A stretch of 23,438 nucleotides of DNA. It comes from CBFDBF01 sp050295355 (GTDB lineage: Bacteria > Pseudomonadota > Gammaproteobacteria > Chromatiales > Chromatiaceae). A model generated the notes under the pieces. It did no database searches. It had not been told where the DNA came from and worked only from the letters and a program-made list of their open reading frames with translations. The stretch covers positions 1 through 23,438 of the forward strand of contig JBNKPL010000029.1 in the NCBI GenBank assembly GCA_050295355.1, read 5' to 3'. A program made the translations under genes and the position numbers. The first letter of the stretch is position 1, and each line of letters opens with the position of its first letter. This document shows, piece by piece, positions 17,523-23,438 of the stretch.

Positions 17523-18041
17523 ATGAGAAATTCACTCCTGATCGGTTCCTTGTTTTTTCTGTGGATCTCCGCTGTGAGCGCCCAACCGGCCACGCAAGCG
17601 GAGGTCTCCGTCCAAGCGCCAAGGCCTGCGCCTGAGGGGGCGGCGGAGGAGGAGCTGAAAGTGGAAGTCGGCGCCAGCCGGGAGCAGTTGGAGACGATTC
17701 GCGAACAGAACCGCAAACTGGAGGAGCAGACCCGTTTTCTGGAACAGGAGGTCCAGCGGCTGCGGGAGGCCTTGCGGGACGATAAGGGGCCTCAAGGGGC
17801 GGCAGTGGAGACCGCCACGCCTTCCGTGGCGGCGCAGGCGAATGATTCAGCTATGACGTCAGGCGGCCCCGCTGCGGGACAGGATTCCACCCCGGCTTCA
17901 GATACCCCGGAAGCCGTGGCCGCCAAGTCCGGACCCTATTCCGGGGTGGTGCTTGGCGGCATGATCCTCCTGCTCGGGTATTGGTCGGTTTTGGGGCCTT
18001 ATGTCCGGATTCGAAAGGGTTTTTTCAGGGCTCAAGCCTGA
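17523..18041 (+). CDS. Hypothetical exported coiled-coil protein with C-terminal membrane helix
   Basis: I do not recognise a family. The 172-residue product has a clear signal peptide (1-20, ending VSA), a Pro/Ala-rich stretch, a charged coiled coil (about 45-86, heptad pattern through REQLETIREQNRKLEEQ), and a low-complexity Ala/Ser/Thr/Pro linker (about 90-137). A membrane helix (about 139-160) and a short basic cytoplasmic end (VRIRKGFFRA) follow. The layout, signal then coiled coil then C-terminal anchor, repeats that of the YgiM-like protein at the other end of the window but without an SH3 domain. It stands alone between the chemoreceptor and the CBS gene; function unknown. Confidence 0.75.
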   Translation: MRNSLLIGSLFFLWISAVSAQPATQAEVSVQAPRPAPEGAAEEELKVEVGASREQLETIREQNRKLEEQTRFLEQEVQRLREALRDDKGPQGAAVETATPSVAAQANDSAMTSGGPAAGQDSTPASDTPEAVAAKSGPYSGVVLGGMILLLGYWSVLGPYVRIRKGFFRAQA

Positions 18042-18245
18042 GATTGGAAGAGGCATTCCGGGGCTGAATCCCATAAGGGATTGTGCCACAATGAGGATGC
18101 GGCCATCTCAAAATACCATACTAGCAAATAAGGTATATGGATGGGTTCCGGCGTAGTTGACAGTAGAAGCGGTTCCATCTCTTCTCCTTATGTCAGCAGT
18201 AATTGATAACCAGAAAACCAATAATCGGGTTTTGAGGAGGTGCAC

Positions 18246-18725
18246 ATGTTGGTACAAGACATTATGACCCGCTCTTCACGTACGGTGTGTCCGGAAACGG
18301 ACTTGATTGAGGTCGTAACCCTGATGTGTCTCTATCGCTATTCCGGCCTGCCGGTGATTGAGAGCGAGGATAGCGACAAGCTGGTCGGTCTGATTGCGGA
18401 AAAAGATGTACTGCATCGTCTTTTTCCCAGTCTGGAAGACCTGATGGAGGCGGGCGCGTCCGTGGATTACGACAAGATGATGAGCAAATACCAGGACGTG
18501 GTGAATCTCAAGGTCAAGGAGGTGATGACCGAGAAGGTGATTACCGTGCAGCCGGACATGCATATCCTGAAGGCTGCCACGGTGATGGCGCGGAACAAGT
18601 TTCGCCGGATTCCGGTATCCGATGGCGGCCGGCTCGTGGGTATGCTGAGTCTGGGGGATGTCCACAAAGCGATCTTCCTGAACAACGTTTCCAGCGGATT
18701 GTGCGGTAAGGTGGTGGAGCCGTAA
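18246..18725 (+). CDS. Two-CBS-domain protein
   Basis: The 159-residue cytoplasmic protein is a bare pair of CBS domains. CBS1 covers about residues 4-60 (VQDIMTRSSRTVCPETDL, SGLPVIE, LVGLIAEKDVL) and CBS2 about 89-143 (VKEVMTEKVITVQPDM, FRRIPVSDGGRLVGMLSL). Such pairs bind adenine nucleotides or related ligands and regulate a partner. No catalytic domain is attached, so the partner is unknown. GAGGAGG is a near-perfect ribosome-binding site just upstream of the ATG at 18246; a GTG two codons earlier (18240) overlaps that site and is less likely. It precedes the dihaem cytochrome gene by 47 bp, so the two may be co-transcribed. Confidence 0.9.
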   Translation: MLVQDIMTRSSRTVCPETDLIEVVTLMCLYRYSGLPVIESEDSDKLVGLIAEKDVLHRLFPSLEDLMEAGASVDYDKMMSKYQDVVNLKVKEVMTEKVITVQPDMHILKAATVMARNKFRRIPVSDGGRLVGMLSLGDVHKAIFLNNVSSGLCGKVVEP

Positions 18726-18772
18726 GCTTTCCCAGTCGGTTTTCGACGTCGTAGCTTTTAGGGGCTGAAGAC

Positions 18773-19561
18773 ATGATGTATAAGGCGCCGATGAAGTACA
18801 CCCTGTTTGCGGCCTCTTGTGTCGTATCCTTTTCCGCTCTGGCGGTTTCGCCCGCCGAGGAGGCCAAGGCGGAGGTGGAGGCCGCCTTGCAACTGAGCCC
18901 CAACCTTGAGAGCGGCAGGAGTGTTTTCAAGACCTGCGCCGTGTGTCACCTCCCCGAAGGATGGGGTACGCCCGACGGCGGCTACCCGCAGATCGCGGGA
19001 CAGCTGCAGAGTGTAATCATCAAACAGTTGGCCGATATCCGGGCGCGCAACCGGGACAATCCTACCATGCGTCCTTTTACTTCGCCCCGCCTGCTGGGCG
19101 GTCCGCAGGAGATTGCGGATGTGGCCGCCTATATCGCCCAATTGCCCATGAACCCGGCCAACGGTGTGGGGCCGGGCAACGATCTTGCCTATGGCGAGCA
19201 GTTGTACCGTGAGAACTGCGTTGATTGCCATGGGGGAGCGGGAGAGGGGAACGGTAACGACCATATTCCGGCCATCCGCGGACAGCATTTCAACTACCTG
19301 TTACGCCAGTTCGAATGGATTCGGATCAACAAACGGCGCAATGCGGATCAGAAGATGGTGAAACAGATCCGGAATTTTTCGCCACGGGACGAGTATGCGG
19401 TGCTGGATTATGTTTCCCGCCTGAAGCCGTCCGCGGACAAGCTGGCCGCTCCTGGTTGGCAGAATCCGGACTTCCCGAAATACAGCCGCCAGACCTTGCC
19501 GCCCCCCATACTCTGGCAGCCGCCTGCGCCGCCCGATGTGGGGCCGCCGTCCATACCTTAA
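18773..19561 (+). CDS. Exported dihaem c-type cytochrome (c4-like)
   Basis: The 262-residue protein has a signal peptide (about 1-24, ending SALA) and two c-type haem motifs, CAVCH (55-59) and CVDCH (149-153). They lie in two cytochrome c domains, each with a candidate axial Met (Met99 in NPTMRPF, Met195 in DQKMVKQ). This is the tandem layout of c4/c553-type periplasmic electron carriers. It ends in an unusual proline-rich tail (about 237-262, PPPILWQPPAPPDVGPP). An alternative start is Met7 at 18791. It converges on fccB across a structured intergenic region, so it is a plausible electron acceptor for sulfide oxidation, though this is inferred from position only. Confidence 0.9.
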   Translation: MMYKAPMKYTLFAASCVVSFSALAVSPAEEAKAEVEAALQLSPNLESGRSVFKTCAVCHLPEGWGTPDGGYPQIAGQLQSVIIKQLADIRARNRDNPTMRPFTSPRLLGGPQEIADVAAYIAQLPMNPANGVGPGNDLAYGEQLYRENCVDCHGGAGEGNGNDHIPAIRGQHFNYLLRQFEWIRINKRRNADQKMVKQIRNFSPRDEYAVLDYVSRLKPSADKLAAPGWQNPDFPKYSRQTLPPPILWQPPAPPDVGPPSIP

Positions 19562-19616
19562 TTATTACCCCCTGCCGCTCCGGATCATCAGACGCCACTC
19601 TTTTTTTCGCGCATAG

Positions 19617-19639
19617 AAAAAGCGGGCCGAAGCCCGCTT
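19617..19639 (-). terminator. Intrinsic terminator of the fccAB transcript
   Basis: On the minus strand AAGCGGGC-TTCG-GCCCGCTT forms an 8-bp stem closed by a stable UUCG tetraloop and runs into TTTTTC. It lies about 105 bp past the fccB stop. The plus-strand side has no T-tract, so it acts on the minus strand only. Confidence 0.85.
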
Positions 19640-19650
19640 GTAGAGAGTTT

Positions 19651-19739
19651 GGATGGCCCATGCTCTCCTGAGAAGCCATCCGGCCTGACATCCTTGTCAT
19701 GGCCTTCGGTTGATAACGTTCGCCCGCAGGACGAACGTT
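19651..19739 (-). other. Tandem hairpins in the fccB 3' untranslated region
   Basis: Three inverted repeats follow the fccB stop before the terminator. They are AACGTTCG/CGAACGTT (19715-19722 and 19732-19739, perfect 8 bp); GGCCTGACA with TGTCA-T-GGCC (19682-19690 and 19695-19704, 9 bp with one bulged T, 4-nt loop); and GGATGG/CCATCC (19651-19656 and 19676-19681) enclosing a smaller TCTC/GAGA pairing. With the terminator this makes four hairpins in about 125 nt and nothing coding. Confidence 0.5.
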
Positions 19740-19745
19740 TCAGCC

Positions 19746-21032
19746 TTACCCGAATACGTCGTTGGTGATGTTATTGAACCAACTGTGGGCGTATGCCACT
19801 TCGCGTTTCAGGTTTTCCGGGTTGGACGGATCGGTCAGACCGCCGGAGACCTTGTAGATCTTCGAACCGTCTTTTTGCAGCCGGTAGATGGCCGCTACCG
19901 AGAACGCATAATCCCGGCCTGCAATGGAGTAGCAGGTGTTGGCGTAGGACGGGGTGCCCGGCTCTTTACCGTTGAGCATGGCGACCACGGCCGCGGCGCA
20001 GACCTTGGCTTCGGAGTTGGCGGCATAGCCGGACTTCGGCATACCGGTAGCCACGCTGGCGTCACCGATGACATGGATGCTGGGGTGAATGGTGGACTCG
20101 AAAGTACCCAGATTCACCGGGCACCAGCCCTTGTCATCGGTCAGCCCGGCGTCGAAGGCGATCTTGCCGGCCTTCTGGGCGGGGATGACGTTCAGGACGT
20201 CAGCCTTGACGCTTTCACCGAAAGCGGTGGTAACGCTCATATTGGCGGCATCCACTTTCACCACGCCCGCCTCTTCGCTGGCGCCGTGCCACTCGATCAT
20301 GGCGTTGTCGGTCTTATAACCGTACATCGCTTTCCAGGCACCCTCGAACAGGCCCATTTTGGAGAACTTGGGCTTCGGATCCAGGATGATGACCTTGGAT
20401 TTCGGCTTGTTCTCCTTCAGATACATGGCGATCTGGCTGGCCCGTTCGTAAGGTCCGGGCGGGCAGCGGAAGGGATTGGGCGGCGCGGCGATGACCACGG
20501 TACCGCCATCCTTCATGGCTTCCAACTGCTTACGCAGGGTGACGGTCTGGGGACCGGCCTTCCAGGCGTGGGTGACGGTCTCGGCTACCTTGGCGTCATA
20601 GCCTTCAATGGTTTCCCATTTGAAGTCGACGCCGGGGGCCACGATGCAGCGGTCATAGTTGAAGCTCTTGCCGCCGGCGGTCTTCACCACCTTGGCCTTG
20701 GCGTCGATACCGGTAACCATGTCATGCACAACCTTTACGCCGTGCGCGCCGAGGCCGGTATAGCCAAACTTGATCTGATCAATGGAGCGATCACCACTGA
20801 GGACCTCGTTACTGAGGTAACAGGTGTGATAGTGCTGATTGGCTTCGATCAGGGTGACTTCAACGCTGGAGTCAGCCATGCGGATGTACTTGGCGGCGGT
20901 AGCGCCGCCGGTGCCACCACCGACAATGACGACTTTCTTACTGGCGCCCAGTGCAAGAGCGGGTACGCCAACCATGCCCACGGCGGTAGCTGCGCCGGCG
21001 GTCTGAATAAATCCTCTACGAGTAATCTTCAT
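19746..21032 (-). CDS. fccB: Flavocytochrome c sulfide dehydrogenase, flavoprotein subunit
   Basis: FccB oxidises sulfide in the periplasm and hands electrons to the haem subunit FccA. The 428-residue precursor has a twin-arginine signal (TRRGFIQTAG), the FAD-binding GGGTGGATAAKYI motif (38-50) and HTCYLSNEV, whose Cys71 matches the cysteine that holds FAD covalently in the Allochromatium enzyme. Cys190 (PFRCPPGP) and Cys367 (ANTCYS) match the redox-active pair that attacks sulfide. Subtracting a 29-residue signal gives positions 42, 161 and 338, close to the Allochromatium numbering 42, 161, 337. It lies 18 bp after fccA behind a GGAGG site. Confidence 0.95.
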   Translation of the reverse strand: MKITRRGFIQTAGAATAVGMVGVPALALGASKKVVIVGGGTGGATAAKYIRMADSSVEVTLIEANQHYHTCYLSNEVLSGDRSIDQIKFGYTGLGAHGVKVVHDMVTGIDAKAKVVKTAGGKSFNYDRCIVAPGVDFKWETIEGYDAKVAETVTHAWKAGPQTVTLRKQLEAMKDGGTVVIAAPPNPFRCPPGPYERASQIAMYLKENKPKSKVIILDPKPKFSKMGLFEGAWKAMYGYKTDNAMIEWHGASEEAGVVKVDAANMSVTTAFGESVKADVLNVIPAQKAGKIAFDAGLTDDKGWCPVNLGTFESTIHPSIHVIGDASVATGMPKSGYAANSEAKVCAAAVVAMLNGKEPGTPSYANTCYSIAGRDYAFSVAAIYRLQKDGSKIYKVSGGLTDPSNPENLKREVAYAHSWFNNITNDVFG

Positions 21033-21050
21033 ACTGATTATCCTCCAATA

Positions 21051-21683
21051 TTACTGCTGGCTGGCGTAGTAGTTGATAAGAGCCTCGATGCCGGCGCTGC
21101 CCTCTTTGGCGAGCATCTGGTCCAGCTTCTTCTGCATCTTCTTGGTGGCCTTGCGGTGTCCGGCCTGGTAGTCGTTCAGGGTCCAGTGCACATAAGGCTT
21201 CCACTGGCCTGCCAACACGCCGGCGTCGTCTTCAGCGGACTGGCCGCCGTCGGCATGACACTTTTCACAGTACTTTTCGTGCAGTTTGGCCCCTTTCTGT
21301 GCCAGGGCGGCATCAAATTTCTGGCCCGCGGCCTTCTGGAACTTGATCTTGGCAAAGTGGTCGGCCATGGTGCCGATCTCTTCCTCGGAATAGCCCTTGG
21401 CGATCCGGCCCATGATAGTGGAGGGGACATCGCCGCTGGCGAACCCCTTCATGGTCTCGGTGAAGTACTCTTTGGATAGACCGGCAATGGTCGGGATGGC
21501 GGGGCCGGTGCTGTTGCCGCTGCCGCCGTGACAACCGTTGCAGGTGTCACTGAGCATGGTGGCGTTGGCGCCGGTTAGCAGTTCAGGCGGCGCTTCCTTC
21601 TGGTCCGCCGCGGTGGCTACAGTAGACATACTGAGCGCTACGACGCCAATCGTCAGAGCCTGACGTAGAGTTTTACTTACCAT
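21051..21683 (-). CDS. fccA: Flavocytochrome c sulfide dehydrogenase, dihaem cytochrome subunit
   Basis: FccA takes electrons from the FAD of FccB and passes them to soluble cytochromes. The 210-residue precursor has a Sec signal peptide (1-26, ending ATAA). Its two c-type haem motifs are CNGCH (48-52) and CEKCH (139-143), in two c553-like domains; Met91 (TIMGRIAKGYS) and Met183 or Met190 are candidate axial ligands. The start at 21683 is fixed by AAGGAGGT six bases upstream; the frame is open to 21830, but the added residues are basic, unlike an export signal, and lie in the structured leader. It leads fccA-fccB; the ankyrin and tetrahaem genes lie upstream on the same strand. Confidence 0.95.
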   Translation of the reverse strand: MVSKTLRQALTIGVVALSMSTVATAADQKEAPPELLTGANATMLSDTCNGCHGGSGNSTGPAIPTIAGLSKEYFTETMKGFASGDVPSTIMGRIAKGYSEEEIGTMADHFAKIKFQKAAGQKFDAALAQKGAKLHEKYCEKCHADGGQSAEDDAGVLAGQWKPYVHWTLNDYQAGHRKATKKMQKKLDQMLAKEGSAGIEALINYYASQQ

Positions 21684-21747
21684 GTTACCTCCTTCGGTTT
21701 TCTGGCTTCTTTTGCTGTGACGAGGCAGTCGTTTCCGTCTGCCTCTT

Positions 21748-21788
21748 AATGCAGCGGCAACGGTCACTATGTCCGTACCGTTTGCATT
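21748..21788. promoter_or_regulatory. Interrupted inverted repeat in the fccA upstream region
   Basis: AATGCA (21748-21753) and AACGGT (21759-21764) are both mirrored in the unbroken arm ACCGTTTGCATT (21777-21788), giving 12 pairs with a 5-nt bulge and a 12-nt loop. It lies 65-105 bp before the fccA start. It may be an operator or a leader-RNA hairpin. A smaller stem, GAGGCAG/CTGCCTC (21722-21728 and 21739-21745), lies between it and the ribosome-binding site. Confidence 0.45.
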
Positions 21789-21794
21789 CTGTTT

Positions 21795-21815
21795 GCGTCT
21801 CCGGTCAAGAGACGC
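21795..21815 (-). other. Perfect hairpin between ankyrin gene and fccA
   Basis: GCGTCTC (21795-21801) and GAGACGC (21809-21815) are perfect 7-bp arms around a 7-nt loop, 46 bp past the ankyrin stop. No T-tract follows on the minus strand. It could separate the tetrahaem-ankyrin transcript from fccAB or be a processing site. Confidence 0.4.
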
Positions 21816-21861
21816 GCCGCCCGGGTACACCAGCTTGCGACCCGGACATAATTCTTTTGTT

Positions 21862-22803
21862 TCACGAGCCGCCTCCCAGCAGCGTCTTTATGGTTTCATT
21901 TTTACCTTTCTGGGCCATGTCGATGGCGCTCATGCCAGCGCGGTTTTTCAGCGCCGGGTCGGCTCCTCTTTTGAGCAGCAGTTGCACTATGGATTCCGAA
22001 CCGTAATGTACCGCCTCCATGAGGGCGGTTGTTCCAGCCGTGTCCATCAGGTTCGGATTGGCGCCTTTTCCAAGCAGTTGTGAAGCGATAACCGAGTGGC
22101 CCTGATCCGCGGCGATGATCAGAGCGCTGGCACCATCCGGGTCGAGTGCGTCCACTGCGGCGCCATGATCCAGCAGGGTGGATACTACATCCGTATAGCC
22201 TTTATCCGCGGCCACATGCAGAGGCGTATAGCCCTCCTTGTTTCGGGCCTCTAGATCACTGTCGCCCTTGATCAACAGGGTGGCGGTCTCCGCATGGCCG
22301 TTCTCCACCGCATGCATGAGCGCTGTGCGCCCCTTGTCATCCGCGCCGGTTGGGTTGGCGCCTTTGTAGAGCAACTGCTCCACCATGTCGCTGATGCCGT
22401 ACTTTGCGGCAATAGACAGGGCGTCCCAACCGGAACGGGTGCGGACATGCAGGTCGGCGCCCCGCTCCAGCAGCATGGCGGTGATGGCGGTGTGACCGTG
22501 TTCGGCCGCAAAGGTGAGCGCCGTACAGCCGGCCCTGGCCTTTTTCTCAAGATCTGCCCCGCGCGACAGCAGTAGCACCACCGTTTCCATGTTGCCGTTT
22601 TCAATCGCCATCATTAGGGCGGTGATGCCCAGTTCATTGGCCGAGTTTACATCGGCGCCCTGATCCAGCAGGCGGTCAATGGTCTCTGTATCTCCCACCG
22701 AGGAGGCCAGGCGTAACTCTTTGTTTAATTCCTCGTCAGCCCCGAAGGCTGGACCCAGGAGGCTGAGGCAGAGGATAAAAACAAGGAGCCGGGAAGATTT
22801 CAT
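21862..22803 (-). CDS. Exported ankyrin-repeat protein
   Basis: The 313-residue protein starts with a Sec signal peptide (1-21, ending PAFG) and then consists almost entirely of ankyrin repeats. About nine units of 33 residues run from 34 to the end, each with the TALM-x-A-x2-x-GH and LL-x-x-GADL pattern; the first and last are capping units. Ankyrin arrays bind proteins and have no catalysis of their own. An exported one in Pseudomonas (AnkB) supports a periplasmic catalase, so a scaffolding or protective role for a periplasmic redox enzyme is plausible. It lies 18 bp after the tetrahaem cytochrome gene and 178 bp before fccA, all on the same strand. Confidence 0.92.
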   Translation of the reverse strand: MKSSRLLVFILCLSLLGPAFGADEELNKELRLASSVGDTETIDRLLDQGADVNSANELGITALMMAIENGNMETVVLLLSRGADLEKKARAGCTALTFAAEHGHTAITAMLLERGADLHVRTRSGWDALSIAAKYGISDMVEQLLYKGANPTGADDKGRTALMHAVENGHAETATLLIKGDSDLEARNKEGYTPLHVAADKGYTDVVSTLLDHGAAVDALDPDGASALIIAADQGHSVIASQLLGKGANPNLMDTAGTTALMEAVHYGSESIVQLLLKRGADPALKNRAGMSAIDMAQKGKNETIKTLLGGGS

Positions 22804-22821
22804 AGGTGTTTCCTTCTTTGC

Positions 22822-23352
22822 CTATTGCACTTCCGGTTCATCCGGTTCTTCGTGTGCGATGCCTCTATGGCAATCGATACAGGTTTTGCCTTCATCCATA
22901 GCGGCGCCGTGACGCTTGCGGGCGCTGCGAACTTGTGCGCTCAGATCCATGGAGCTGTAGTCATGGCAGCTGCGGCACTCCCGGGAGTCGGTGGCCCGCA
23001 TCTTATCCCATACCCGGCTGGCCATGGTCCAACGGTGCTGTTCGTATTTTTCCTTGGTATCGATGGTGCCCAGGATTTCGTGGTACACATCTCTCGTCGC
23101 CACGATCTTGGCCGCCATCTTGGGGAAAAAGGACTCCGGGACATGGCAATCCGGACAGGTAGCGCGCACCCCGGAGGCGTTTTGATAATGGACGGTCTGT
23201 TTGTACTCTTCCAGGTTGACCTTCATGGAGTGGCAGGAAGTGCAGAAGTCCATATCATCGGTTGCCGACAGGCCCATGTTGCCCACGCCAGCAAATACGA
23301 TCCCAGCCATGAAGACCAGGAACAGGAGGAATAGATTGTTCCTGCTCCGCAT
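22822..23352 (-). CDS. NapC/NirT-family tetrahaem cytochrome c
   Basis: The 176-residue protein has an N-terminal membrane anchor (about 6-28) and four c-type haem motifs: CTSCH (37-41), CPDCH (66-70), CRSCH (126-130) and CIDCH (158-162). Spacing and segments such as DFCTSCHSMKVNLEEY and TCPDCHVPESFFPKM are typical of NapC/NirT quinol dehydrogenases. These sit in the inner membrane facing the periplasm and exchange electrons between quinone and periplasmic enzymes. AGAGGTGA precedes the start. No nitrate or nitrite reductase gene is visible nearby. The downstream genes encode the ankyrin protein and FccAB, so a link between FccAB and the quinone pool is conceivable (inference). Confidence 0.93.
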   Translation of the reverse strand: MRSRNNLFLLFLVFMAGIVFAGVGNMGLSATDDMDFCTSCHSMKVNLEEYKQTVHYQNASGVRATCPDCHVPESFFPKMAAKIVATRDVYHEILGTIDTKEKYEQHRWTMASRVWDKMRATDSRECRSCHDYSSMDLSAQVRSARKRHGAAMDEGKTCIDCHRGIAHEEPDEPEVQ

Positions 23353-23438
23353 TTCGCATCACCTCTTTGTACTGCTATACCATCTGGCTTTATTAGTTAT
23401 GGTTATTTGCAGAGCGGCGTTCGTTCAGCCTTAGAGGA

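Noticed and set aside
18157..18185. Promoter for the CBS gene
   Set aside because: A perfect TTGACA occurs at 18157-18162, but the -10 at proper spacing (TCTTCT) is poor.
19710..21479. 589-codon open frame on the plus strand across fccB and part of fccA
   Set aside because: Antisense to fccAB, which carries all the catalytic residues; no family resemblance.
21684..21830. N-terminal extension of FccA
   Set aside because: The added residues are strongly basic and would bury the signal peptide; the ATG at 21683 follows GGAGGT.
21862..22803. Ankyrin repeats considered as possible nucleotide tandem repeat or CRISPR-like array
   Set aside because: Repeat units are similar at protein level only, with no conserved DNA repeat or spacer pattern.

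Overview
This window reads as chromosome from a sulfur-oxidising, respiring, motile gammaproteobacterium, probably Chromatiales/Ectothiorhodospiraceae-like. The evidence is the gammaproteobacterial order of housekeeping genes (yajC-secD-secF, tRNA-Leu, tig-clpP-clpX), a complete flavocytochrome c sulfide dehydrogenase (FccAB), several c-type cytochromes, a haem-bearing chemoreceptor under a FliA-type promoter, and GC-rich codon use. The genus assignment is inference. I see no insertion sequence, phage gene or CRISPR array.

Layout. 1-1488: a minus-strand YgiM-like SH3 membrane protein, flanked by a long stem repeat and by a 534-bp gene-free stretch that carries a cluster of DnaA-box-like 9-mers. 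1489-4753: the Sec accessory operon yajC-secD-secF, without the usual upstream queA/tgt, closed by an intrinsic terminator. 4802-8351: tRNA-Leu(UAG), then the protein-quality operon tig-clpP-clpX. The lon gene that usually follows clpX is absent.

8571-13489: the most unusual stretch. It encodes an archaeal-type 2-phosphoglycerate kinase with two tandem ATP-cone-like modules, a divergent archaeal-type phosphoglycerate mutase (ApgM-like) whose nucleophile position appears to be Thr, a universal stress protein overlapping it by ATGA, and a Na/Pi cotransporter with a PhoU-like tail. A string of hairpins separates kinase and mutase. Together these look like an uncharacterised phosphoglycerate/phosphate module linked to nucleotide sensing (inference).

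13497-15462 (minus): a small protein with a C-terminal GSL-x-DCA / PIPD repeat, and an SPL-like radical SAM protein that has the 4Fe-4S motif but no Cys where spore photoproduct lyase has its H-donor. 15628-18725 (plus): the haem-c chemoreceptor, a small coiled-coil membrane protein and a two-CBS-domain protein.

18773-23352: periplasmic electron transfer. A plus-strand dihaem cytochrome converges on a minus-strand group reading tetrahaem NapC/NirT-like cytochrome, exported ankyrin protein, FccA, FccB. FccAB would oxidise sulfide in the periplasm and pass electrons to c-type cytochromes; the tetrahaem protein could in principle link them to the quinone pool. The fccAB transcript is flanked by inverted repeats in its leader and several hairpins after its stop.
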